43,390 bases of DNA, taken from positions 1 through 43,390 of the forward strand of contig DAOVGF010000071.1 of the NCBI GenBank assembly GCA_030672545.1. Reading direction: 5' to 3'. The stretch's first letter is position 1. Each line of letters starts with the position of its first letter. The DNA comes from Candidatus Aerophobota bacterium (GTDB taxonomy: Bacteria > Aerophobota > Aerophobia > Aerophobales > Aerophobaceae). The notes below the pieces were generated by a model, which saw nothing but the letters and a program-made list of their open reading frames with translations, did not search any database and was not told the DNA's origin. The position numbers and the translations under genes are program-made. Positions 32,190 through 39,673 of the stretch are shown here, piece after piece.

Positions 32190-33752
32190 TTAGATTTGTT
32201 TTCTGTTTAGTTTATACTCAATAGAATCCAGCAGTGCCTCCCAACTGGCTTCAATTATATTAGGAGAAACACCCACCGTTCCCCAGTGGCTTTCCTCATC
32301 GCAAGAATCTATAAGAACTCTGGTTTTAGCTCTGGTGCCGGCACCCATATCCAGTATTCGGACCTTGTAATCAGCTAAATACATCGCCTTTAGCTCAGGA
32401 TAATTCTGTTCTAAAGCCTTTCGGAGGGCCTTATCCAGAGCATTAACCGGGCCGTTTCCCTCAGCCACGGTATGAATTATTTTCCCCTTCAACTTTAACT
32501 TGACCGTGGCCTCAGAGATAAGTTCTCCGTTTTCTCTCCTTTCCACGGTTACCCGGAAGCTCTCCAGGTCAAATAATTTCTTATATTCCCCGGTAATTTT
32601 CTTGGCCAGAAGCTCGAAAGAACCATCCGCACTTTCGAATTCGTATCCCTGATTCTCCATCTTTTTTATTTGTTTAATCAGCTTCTGGCTCAGTGAAACC
32701 ATTTCTTTCGGATCAAGCTTCCTTCCCTTGAGACGGTAGAGAACGCTACCCCTCCCAGATAGCTCACTTATGAGAATGTCTCTTTTGTTACCCACTAAAG
32801 CAGGATTTATATGTTCATAGGCTTTCCGGTCCCGGGAAACCCCACTGGCATGGATACCTCCCTTATGAGCGAAGGCATATTTACCGACATAGGGTTGATG
32901 CCCATTGGGAGGAAGATTAGCCAGTTCATTGACAAAACGGGAAATACAGGTTAGAGACTTAAGCTTCTCTACCGATAGACAGGGAATATGCATTTTGAAA
33001 ACAAGATTCGGTAAAACTGAACATAAATCAGCGTTACCACATCTTTCTCCGTAACCATTTATGGTTCCCTGAATGTGCTCGACTCCCAGTCTCACAGCAA
33101 TTATAGAATTAGCCACCGCCATACCACTATCATTATGGGTATGGATTCCCAGGGGAGTTTTTATCTTGCTCTTGACTGATTCAATGATTTCTTCAATCTC
33201 GTGAGGGAGTGAACCACCGTTACTGTCGCAGAGAACAAGACAATCTGCTCCCGCCAGGGAAGCTACCTGAAGAATCTTTAAGGCATACGCCGGGTTTTCT
33301 TTGAATCCGTCAAAAAAATGCTCAGCGTCAAAAATAACTTCCCGACCCCTTTTTTTCACATAAGACACCGATTCCTCTATCATCCTCAAGTTTTCGTCCT
33401 CATCGGTTCTCAAGACTTTTTTCACATGAAAAGCCCAACTCTTACCAAAAATGGTTACTACTTCTGTTTCGGCCTCAAGTAATTTTAGTAAATTGGAATC
33501 TTCTTCGGTCCGGGTGTTTTTCCTGCGGGTACTACCAAAAGCAACAATTTTAGCTTTCTTGAGAGAATGTTTCTTAATTTCACCAAAAAATTGAATATCC
33601 TTTGGATTGGAACCAGGCCATCCACCTTCAATGTAATCTATTCCTAACTCATCCAGTTGGAGAGCTACCTCGATCTTGTCACCCAGAGAAAAAGAAAGAT
33701 TGGCTGCTTGGGTACCATCTCGTAAGGTGGTATCGTAAATTTTTACTTTCAT
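32190..33752 (-). CDS. cimA: (R)-citramalate synthase
   Basis: CimA condenses pyruvate and acetyl-CoA to citramalate, giving 2-oxobutyrate for isoleucine without threonine. The 520-residue protein belongs to the TIGR00977 branch: DTTLRDGTQAANLSFSLGDK at the N-terminus, GGWPGSNPKD, the metal ligands in HTHNDSGMAVANS, and GKYAFAHKGGIHASGV. The C-terminal LeuA-type regulatory domain (about 400-515) is complete, which suggests isoleucine feedback. A homocitrate or isopropylmalate synthase is less likely given the GGWPGSNPKD form. It follows leuD by 18 bases. Confidence 0.92.
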   Translation of the reverse strand: MKVKIYDTTLRDGTQAANLSFSLGDKIEVALQLDELGIDYIEGGWPGSNPKDIQFFGEIKKHSLKKAKIVAFGSTRRKNTRTEEDSNLLKLLEAETEVVTIFGKSWAFHVKKVLRTDEDENLRMIEESVSYVKKRGREVIFDAEHFFDGFKENPAYALKILQVASLAGADCLVLCDSNGGSLPHEIEEIIESVKSKIKTPLGIHTHNDSGMAVANSIIAVRLGVEHIQGTINGYGERCGNADLCSVLPNLVFKMHIPCLSVEKLKSLTCISRFVNELANLPPNGHQPYVGKYAFAHKGGIHASGVSRDRKAYEHINPALVGNKRDILISELSGRGSVLYRLKGRKLDPKEMVSLSQKLIKQIKKMENQGYEFESADGSFELLAKKITGEYKKLFDLESFRVTVERRENGELISEATVKLKLKGKIIHTVAEGNGPVNALDKALRKALEQNYPELKAMYLADYKVRILDMGAGTRAKTRVLIDSCDEESHWGTVGVSPNIIEASWEALLDSIEYKLNRKQI

Positions 33753-33770
33753 AAAAATCCTTTTTTGGCA

Positions 33771-34280
33771 TCATAAAGTTATTAACTTAGTTTTGATCTC
33801 TTCCTTGATATATTCTTCCAATCCCCCTTGGTCAATCAACTGCTGAACAAACTCAGGATAAGGTAAAACAGCGTAACTATGCTTCTGAGATAGATTTTCA
33901 ATCCTCCCCGTTTTTAGATCAATTTGTATAGTTTCTGCTTCATTAACTTCCTGCCAGACTTGGGGACATTCAAAAATAGGAATACCCATATTAAGGCAAT
34001 TTCGAAAGAATATACGAGCAAACGAAACCGCAATAATACAAGCTACTCCTGCACCCTTCAGAGCTAAAGGAGCGTGTTCCCGGGAGGAACCACAACCAAA
34101 ATTATTTCCCACCACTAAGATCTTGGCCTCTTTAACTTTAACCACAAATTTCTCATCCAGATCCTCCAGGCAGTGTTTGGCCAATTCCTCTTGGCTGGTT
34201 GTCACCAGATAACGAGCCGGAATAATTTCATCAGTATTAATGTTGTGGCCGTATTTTAACACTTTTCCCTCAATCTGCAC
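33771..34280 (-). CDS. leuD: 3-isopropylmalate/citramalate dehydratase, small subunit
   Basis: This 169-residue swivel subunit pairs with LeuC to isomerise isopropylmalate, or citramalate to methylmalate. Visible motifs are GHNINTDEIIPARYLV at residues 11-26, NNFGCGSSREHAP and FARIFFRNCLNMGIP. The loop after Tyr-Leu, which sets substrate choice in this family, reads VTT, so the exact substrate is open. The short archaeal/thermophile type matches the length. It starts one base after the vorB stop and precedes cimA, which points to the citramalate pathway. leuC is not in the window. Confidence 0.92.
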   Translation of the reverse strand: MQIEGKVLKYGHNINTDEIIPARYLVTTSQEELAKHCLEDLDEKFVVKVKEAKILVVGNNFGCGSSREHAPLALKGAGVACIIAVSFARIFFRNCLNMGIPIFECPQVWQEVNEAETIQIDLKTGRIENLSQKHSYAVLPYPEFVQQLIDQGGLEEYIKEEIKTKLITL

Positions 34281-34281
34281 C

Positions 34282-35364
34282 TTATTTTCCTCCCTTTGAG
34301 TAGATCGCTTTCTTTCTCAGAAAGAGTTTTATTCTCTTCTTAACTTCCCCGGGAGTGGGCACACCCCCTCCCAGTCTCCCATAAAACCCGAGGGGGATCC
34401 TCCCTTTGACGGCTAATTGAACATCTTCCAACATCTGCCCTTCACTCATCTCCAAAACAAAAATACCTCTTACTCTTTGAGACAGATGCTCCAGAGTCTG
34501 GTAAGGGAAAGGCCACAAAGTGATCGGACGAAAGAGACCAGAACTTATCCCTTCCTCCCTAAGTTCCGAAACAACTTGTTGGCAAACTCTGGCCATACTT
34601 CCGTAGGCTATTAGAAGAATGCTCATATTTTCTGTCTCTAAGATTTGATATCTCACTTCTTTCCGCATTCTTCTATATTTTCTCTGGAGTTTCTGATTGT
34701 GTTTTTCCAGAAGTCCTTCTGCAAGAAAGAGAGATCTGATTAAATTCCTCTTTCTACCTCTGGCTCCGCCTACAGCCCAACTTTTTTCCCCTTTTCCTTC
34801 CCTTATAAGTGGTTTTATTTCTACTCCTTCCATCATTTGGCCAAGGATGGCATCAGCCAGAACCATCACTGGATTTCGATACTTATCGGCCAAATCAAAC
34901 GCCGGAACCATAAAGTCAAACATTTCCTGTCCTGAATAAGGCGCTAAGACTATAAGATGATAATCCCCGTGACCACCTCCTCGAGTAGCCTGAAAATAGT
35001 CAGACTGGGCTGGAGCAATATTCCCCAGCCCTGGTCCACCCCGCATCACATTCACAATTACGGCGGGTAATTCTGCTCCAGCCAAGTAAGAGATACCTTC
35101 CTGTTTCAGACTAATTCCCGGGCCGGAGGAAGAAGTCATGGTCCTGGCCCCAGCAGCAGCAGCTCCATAAACCATATTAATGGCCGCTACCTCACTTTCC
35201 GCTTGAAGAAAAAAGCCACCTACCTCTCTTAATTTCCGGGCCATATAGGCAGGAATTTCTGATTGAGGTGTGATCGGATAACCAAAGTAAAAACGACACC
35301 CCGCTCTAATGGCTCCCTTAGCTAAGGCTTCATTTCCCGAAAGTAAAATTTTCTTCACTTCCAT
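34282..35364 (-). CDS. 2-oxoacid:ferredoxin oxidoreductase, alpha subunit (VorB/KorA type)
   Basis: This subunit is part of an oxygen-sensitive enzyme that oxidises a 2-oxoacid to an acyl-CoA and reduces ferredoxin. The 360-residue protein has the alpha-domain start GNEALAKGAIRAGCRFYFGYPITPQSE (core YPITPQSE, 29-36), the SSSGPGISLKQEG loop, and a C-terminal domain II. It resembles the 3-methyl-2-oxobutanoate (VorB) group. The beta (ThDP) and gamma subunits and the ferredoxin-like delta are not adjacent, which is unusual. It lies one base before leuD, in a branched-chain operon where 2-oxoisovalerate or 2-oxobutyrate is a sensible substrate. The upstream gap holds repeats. Confidence 0.87.
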   Translation of the reverse strand: MEVKKILLSGNEALAKGAIRAGCRFYFGYPITPQSEIPAYMARKLREVGGFFLQAESEVAAINMVYGAAAAGARTMTSSSGPGISLKQEGISYLAGAELPAVIVNVMRGGPGLGNIAPAQSDYFQATRGGGHGDYHLIVLAPYSGQEMFDFMVPAFDLADKYRNPVMVLADAILGQMMEGVEIKPLIREGKGEKSWAVGGARGRKRNLIRSLFLAEGLLEKHNQKLQRKYRRMRKEVRYQILETENMSILLIAYGSMARVCQQVVSELREEGISSGLFRPITLWPFPYQTLEHLSQRVRGIFVLEMSEGQMLEDVQLAVKGRIPLGFYGRLGGGVPTPGEVKKRIKLFLRKKAIYSKGGK

Positions 35365-35405
35365 TTTATTGAGATAGTTTAAGAACTTTTCTTCCTGTAT
35401 TTTTG

Positions 35406-35490
35406 TAATAGTTTAGTTTTCAAAAAGGTAGCCGCGAGTTTTTGACTTGCACCAATAAACGCAGGCTAAAGCCTGCGGCTACCGGATCAT
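35406..35490. repeat. Clover-like repeat element with left flank
   Basis: Left flank TAATAGTTTAG (35406-35416), outer arm GGTAGCCGC (35427-35435), hairpin 2 GCAGGCTAAAGCCTGC (35461-35476) and outer arm GCGGCTACC (35475-35483), then CGGATCATAA, a right flank shared with 12614-12623. A partial AAAGCCTGCGGCTACT copy follows at about 35502-35517. Confidence 0.8.
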
Positions 35491-35517
35491 AATAGAGGAA
35501 ATAAAGCCTGCGGCTAC

Positions 35518-35600
35518 TCAGACGAACCAGACGAACCAGAGGAACCAGACGAACCAGATCAACGAGATAAACGGACTCAACGGACTCAACGAGACAAACC
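35518..35600. repeat. 9-base tandem repeat, GACGAACCA units
   Basis: Nine units with period 9 (GACGAACCA, GAGGAACCA, GATCAACGA, GATAAACGG, ACTCAACGG and so on) run up to the rseP stop codon. The unit is the reverse complement of the one at 26851-26920. Together with 35406-35517 it fills the whole 240-base gap before vorB. Confidence 0.85.
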
Positions 35601-35604
35601 AGTG

Positions 35605-36633
35605 TTACCGACCAGCCAAACGAAGAATATCCTGATAGGTTACCAGAATAACTAAGACCATTAAAATTATAAAACCAAGATAGTGAATTAACTCTTGTTT
35701 AGCCATATTAATTGGCCTACCCCAAACTCCCTCAATTATTAAAAACAAAAGTCTGCCACCATCCAGAGCCGGTATAGGCAGTAGATTAAAAAGACCTAAG
35801 TTGATACTGAGCAAGGCGGCCAAAGCCAGAAAATTAACTACTCCCATTCTGGCGCTCTGCCCAACGATCTGAATAATGCCAACCGGTCCGGAGAACTCAG
35901 CCGGGACCGTCCCTTTAATCATTCCCCCCACGGCTGAAATAATCACCCCGGTAATGAAAACAGTTCTTTTTGCTCCCCGACCCAGTGCTTCCAGAAGATT
36001 ATAGCGGACATAAACCGTTGGCTGAGTAATACCGATAATCTTTCTTTTTAGCTCCGGATCAAATATCGGCTTCACCTTAACAATGAAGATTTGGGTTTCT
36101 CGCTCTATCGATAAGGCAAGAGTTTCATCGCCATCTTCTGTTATTAGAGGAGACAGCTCATTCCAATTGTGGACAGGGCGGCCATTAATTTGAACTATCC
36201 GATCGCCAGGTAAAATCCCCGCCTCCTCAGCCGGAGAATTGACTACTACTTGTCCCACTATGGTCTCATTGATATTGACAGTATAAAATCCAATCATAAA
36301 AACCGCCGCTAACAGGATTATACTAATCAAATAATTCATCAGGGAACCGGCACAGATTACTAGAATACGTTGGCCCAGTGATTTGTTCTGAAAACCATTT
36401 TTAGTGTTTTCTTCTCCCGGCTGCATTCCGGCGATTTTCACATAACCTCCTAAAGGAAAAGCCGAAACAACATACTCGGTTTCCCCTCTTTTTATTCCCC
36501 AGAGGCGAGGACCAAAACCAAAGGAAAACTTATCCACCCGGATACCAAATTTTTTGGCCATTAAGAGATGCCCCAATTCATGAGGCAGAATAAGGATAAT
36601 AAACACGATTACCACAAAAATTAAAGTAAACAT
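35605..36633 (-). CDS. rseP: RIP metalloprotease RseP (site-2 protease)
   Basis: RseP cuts membrane proteins inside the bilayer, for example anti-sigma factors and leftover signal peptides. The 342-residue protein has HELGH at 18-22 in the first span, a PDZ domain (about 115-195, with SPAEEAGILPGDRIVQINGRP), and the third zinc ligand region LFNLLPIPALDGGRL near residues 275-290. The length fits a single-PDZ member rather than the two-PDZ E. coli form. It lies downstream of cdsA but is separated by about 210 bases of repeats, where dxr normally sits. Confidence 0.94.
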   Translation of the reverse strand: MFTLIFVVIVFIILILPHELGHLLMAKKFGIRVDKFSFGFGPRLWGIKRGETEYVVSAFPLGGYVKIAGMQPGEENTKNGFQNKSLGQRILVICAGSLMNYLISIILLAAVFMIGFYTVNINETIVGQVVVNSPAEEAGILPGDRIVQINGRPVHNWNELSPLITEDGDETLALSIERETQIFIVKVKPIFDPELKRKIIGITQPTVYVRYNLLEALGRGAKRTVFITGVIISAVGGMIKGTVPAEFSGPVGIIQIVGQSARMGVVNFLALAALLSINLGLFNLLPIPALDGGRLLFLIIEGVWGRPINMAKQELIHYLGFIILMVLVILVTYQDILRLAGR

Positions 36634-36690
36634 TTAGTCTCTCCCTGTTTTCTTAACCCAGCAAAATTCTTAACAACTCACTTGCAAGTG

Positions 36691-36808
36691 GGGACGACTT
36701 TAGTCGCCCTCGGCCAAGGTAGTCGCAACCTTTAGGTTGCACTTGTTTTTCGCCGGCTAAAACCTGCGGCTACTCAAACGGAACCATTAATTCTTAGTAA
36801 TAATTTAG
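36691..36808. repeat. Repeat cluster between cdsA and rseP
   Basis: It contains a palindrome GGGACGACTTTAGTCGCCC (36691-36709), a full clover-like element (36719-36773) with the best hairpin 1, GCAACCTTTAGGTTGC (36725-36740), hairpin 2 and outer arms GGTAGTCGC/GCGGCTAC, and an isolated left flank TAATAATTTAG (36798-36808). No gene is seen between 36634 and 36843. Confidence 0.8.
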
Positions 36809-36843
36809 ATTTCCTATCAGCCGTTAAGCCGGATTTTCATTTG

Positions 36844-37686
36844 TTAAGCGGCTATGAACAATTGGTAATAGTAGTAAAAAAAAGGAGCCACAAATATCAT
36901 ACTGTCAAAACGATCCAGTAATCCCCCGTGTCCGGGAAGAAACTTACCAAAATCCTTGATTCCCAACCCTCTTTTGAGCATAGATTCAAAGAAATCTCCC
37001 AACTGCCCCATTACCCCACCCAGACCACCTAAAACCAGGATATGATACCAGGGTAAAGGAAGCCAGCAATATGAAATCAGAGCCCCGGTTAGACTTAAAC
37101 TTATCGCCCCTATGAACCCCTCTACTGTCTTATGAGCACTTAGAATAGAAAAAAAGCGGTGGCGGCCCCACATTTTTCCCACGAAATAGGCTCCACTGTC
37201 TCCCATCCAGGTAATGAAAAAAGTGGTGAGAACCAGCCATTTTCCCATTCCGGGAATTGCCCTGAGAAGAATCAGATAGCTAAGTAAGAAGCTTACATAA
37301 AGGATTCCTGTTAGAGAAAAGGAAATATCCCTCATAACTCCGGAAATCCGGAGGAGAAAGAACTGATGTAAAAAAACAAGAAAAATTATCACGATCAAAA
37401 CCAGGGGAATAACTCTTTCCCCAGTAAAGAAAAACAAAAGGGGAATCAAAATACCCAGGCTAATATCATAAAGCGAAACAGATTTATCTTCCTTGTCGGC
37501 CACGGCCCGAAAAAGTTCATATAGAGCCCAGGCAATTATGGAACAAGTTAAGGCCAGGAAAACTAACTGATGACTACACAGAATTACCAGAACAAAAATA
37601 GGAATAAAGATAATAGCTACCAGGCACCTTTTTAGAACGACCTTATTCTTGGTTAATCCCTCCAAATCTCCTCTCCCGATTAGCAT
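36844..37686 (-). CDS. cdsA: Phosphatidate cytidylyltransferase
   Basis: CdsA makes CDP-diacylglycerol, the precursor of all membrane phospholipids. From the ATG at 37684-37686 it has 280 residues and about eight membrane spans. The family signature is at the C-terminal side: SMLKRGLGIKDFGKFLPGHGG followed by LLDRFDS (core SMLKRGLGIKD and GHGGLLDRFD), with the metal-binding Asp residues. The start is uncertain: it overlaps uppS by 44 bases and has no clear ribosome binding site; TTG at about 37665 with GGGAG upstream is an alternative. It belongs to the uppS-cdsA pair common to most bacteria. Confidence 0.9.
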   Translation of the reverse strand: MLIGRGDLEGLTKNKVVLKRCLVAIIFIPIFVLVILCSHQLVFLALTCSIIAWALYELFRAVADKEDKSVSLYDISLGILIPLLFFFTGERVIPLVLIVIIFLVFLHQFFLLRISGVMRDISFSLTGILYVSFLLSYLILLRAIPGMGKWLVLTTFFITWMGDSGAYFVGKMWGRHRFFSILSAHKTVEGFIGAISLSLTGALISYCWLPLPWYHILVLGGLGGVMGQLGDFFESMLKRGLGIKDFGKFLPGHGGLLDRFDSMIFVAPFFYYYYQLFIAA

Positions 37687-38368
37687 AGTCCCGGATAGCT
37701 CTAAGAAAATTTTCTTTTCCAAAGTCAGGCCAAAAGGTGGTAGTTATCCACAACTCGGTATAAGCAATATACCAGAGCAAAAAATTGCTCACCCGAAAAT
37801 CACCTCCCGTGCGGATAAGTAAATCAGGATAGGGTAAATCGGCCATATACAAATAATTCTTAAACAGGGCTATATCTATTTTCTCCGGACTAAGCTCTCC
37901 CTGCTTAACTTGATTAAATAGACTACGCACAGCATCAACTATTTCCTCCTGACCTCCGTAGTCTATGGCCAGATTAAGAATAAATTCTCTATTCGGCTGG
38001 GTGTGAGTCATTACCTCTTCAATTTTCTTCACCAAAGACAAAGGAAGACGATCTCTTCTCCCAATCACCCGAAGCTGAGTCTTTTTCTTCATTAGATCTT
38101 TCTCTTCCCGCACCAGATAATCTTTGAACTGTTTCATTAGAAAATTAATCTCTCTGCGGGGCCGATTCCAGTTTTGCCGGGAGAAAGCATAAAGAGTTAG
38201 AATCCTTATCCCTAACTCCGAACAAATATCCGTAATCTCCCTGATTTTCTTCATGCCGATTCGATGACCCTCAATTCGGGCCAGTCCCTTCTTCTTGGCC
38301 CACCTACCATTACCGTCCATGATAATGGCTACGTGCTCAGGAAGTTTCTGCTCCGGCTTAATTAACAT
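37643..38368 (-). CDS. uppS: Isoprenyl transferase (undecaprenyl diphosphate synthase)
   Basis: UppS extends farnesyl diphosphate with cis-isoprene units to make the lipid carrier for peptidoglycan and LPS. The 241-residue protein carries HVAIIMDGNGRWA (12-24) with the catalytic Asp, GHRIGMKKI, YAFSRQNWNRP and RTGGDFRVSNFLLW, where most members have GGE; the Mg-binding Glu of AYTELW is kept. NRERRFGG closes the protein. It sits between the lpxC-fabZ fusion and cdsA and overlaps cdsA. Confidence 0.95.
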   Translation of the reverse strand: MLIKPEQKLPEHVAIIMDGNGRWAKKKGLARIEGHRIGMKKIREITDICSELGIRILTLYAFSRQNWNRPRREINFLMKQFKDYLVREEKDLMKKKTQLRVIGRRDRLPLSLVKKIEEVMTHTQPNREFILNLAIDYGGQEEIVDAVRSLFNQVKQGELSPEKIDIALFKNYLYMADLPYPDLLIRTGGDFRVSNFLLWYIAYTELWITTTFWPDFGKENFLRAIRDYANRERRFGGINQE

Positions 38369-38395
38369 CTTTTCCCAAAAAGGAATATCGGATTT

Positions 38396-39673
38396 TCACC
38401 TCTTCACCAGACTAAAAATAAATACCGCCTCGGCGGCGATTTCTCCCTCCACAGTACTGATAGCCTCCACTTTACCAGTTTTTTTCCTCAAATTCAACAT
38501 TTTTACTCGGGTAATTAATTGATCTCCGGGAACCACCGGCTTTCTGAATCGAGCCTTATCAATTCCGGCAAAATAGGCTAACTTACCCTGGTTCTCGCTC
38601 TTCCTAAGAAGATAAACCCCGGCTACTTGAGCCATGGCTTCCACAATTAAAGCAGCGGGAACCACCGGATGCCCGGGGAAATGACCCTCAAAAAAGGGCT
38701 CGTTTACGGTGAAATTTTTTAGTCCCGTTATTTCCTGTTTGCCCAAGCTTAGAATCTTATCTACCAGGAGAAAAGGGTAGCGGTGAGGAAGTATTTTTTG
38801 GATGGCCTTTATATCCAGAGAAATATTCTCCTCATTTTCCCTTCTGATCAACTCCTCCATCTTTTGGGCCAGTTTCACATGGTAAAGGTGTCCCGTTTTA
38901 ACGGCTACTATGTGAGCTTTAATGGGTTTTCCTATTAAATACAGATCTCCAATTAAGTCCAGTATCTTGTGACGAACAGGCTCGTTGGGAAATCTAAAAC
39001 CTTCTTTATTGATCACTCCCTTAGAATCGATTACTACAGCATTTTTTAGAGAACCGCCCTGGATCAGACCTTTCTCCTTGAGCATCTCAATTTCCTCCAT
39101 AAATCCGAAAGTTCTTGAGGGAGCAATTTCCTCAACAAAGGTCCGTTCATTGATCACAAATTCAGCAAATTGGGAATTTAGAAAACTATGAGAAAAATCC
39201 ACTGTGTAGGTTATTCTAAATTCATTAGCCGGCACAACTATCAATCTTTTATCACCTTGTCCTATCCAAAAGGGCTCTTTGACCTTAAAAAAAGAACGTG
39301 GTTCGTCTTGCTCCACGGTACCCGTTCTTTGGATAAGTTCCACAAAAGGAAGGGCACTACCGTCCCCGGCGGGAAATTCTTCACCATTCATCTTAATAAT
39401 AATATTGTCCACTCCCAGACCGGAAAGAGCAGCTAAAATGTGCTCCACAGTGGTAATCTTAACCTCACCTTCTCCAATACTTGTCCCTCTCAGATTACTA
39501 ACTACCTTAGAGGCTTTCGCTTTAATCCAGGGAGAATTTGGCAAATCCGTTCTAACAAAAATTACTCCTTTGCCTGCACCGGCCGGCTCCAAAGTAACGG
39601 TAACTTCCTCTCCGGTATGCAGACTCATCCCCTTGTAGCTAACTGCTTGCCTAATAGTCCTTTGGAACTCCAT
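38396..39673 (-). CDS. lpxC-fabZ: Bifunctional LpxC deacetylase / FabZ dehydratase
   Basis: One 425-residue chain joins the committed enzyme of lipid A synthesis to a fatty-acid dehydratase. The LpxC part (1-275) has Glu77-His78 in TVEHI, the zinc residues His235 and Asp239 in VRHKILDLIGD, and His262 in TGH. The FabZ part (about 286-425) has LPHRYPFLLVDK, the catalytic His in GHFPGHP and Glu345 in ALIVEAMAQ. All catalytic residues are present, so both halves should work. The fusion is known in Bacteroidota and some candidate phyla. Its start overlaps the lpxD end by 23 bases. Confidence 0.95.
   Translation of the reverse strand: MEFQRTIRQAVSYKGMSLHTGEEVTVTLEPAGAGKGVIFVRTDLPNSPWIKAKASKVVSNLRGTSIGEGEVKITTVEHILAALSGLGVDNIIIKMNGEEFPAGDGSALPFVELIQRTGTVEQDEPRSFFKVKEPFWIGQGDKRLIVVPANEFRITYTVDFSHSFLNSQFAEFVINERTFVEEIAPSRTFGFMEEIEMLKEKGLIQGGSLKNAVVIDSKGVINKEGFRFPNEPVRHKILDLIGDLYLIGKPIKAHIVAVKTGHLYHVKLAQKMEELIRRENEENISLDIKAIQKILPHRYPFLLVDKILSLGKQEITGLKNFTVNEPFFEGHFPGHPVVPAALIVEAMAQVAGVYLLRKSENQGKLAYFAGIDKARFRKPVVPGDQLITRVKMLNLRKKTGKVEAISTVEGEIAAEAVFIFSLVKR

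Noticed and set aside
35518..35600. Short direct repeats resembling a CRISPR array
   Set aside because: The units are 9 bases with no spacers and no cas genes are near, so this is a minisatellite.
36825..36860. Inverted AGCCG...CGGCT sequence around the cdsA stop
   Set aside because: The loop is long, pairing is imperfect and no T-run follows, so I do not call it a terminator.
39279..39638. 119-codon plus-strand frame opposite the lpxC-fabZ gene
   Set aside because: It is antisense to the conserved LpxC zinc-site region, with Pro/Ser/Thr-rich composition typical of a shadow frame.
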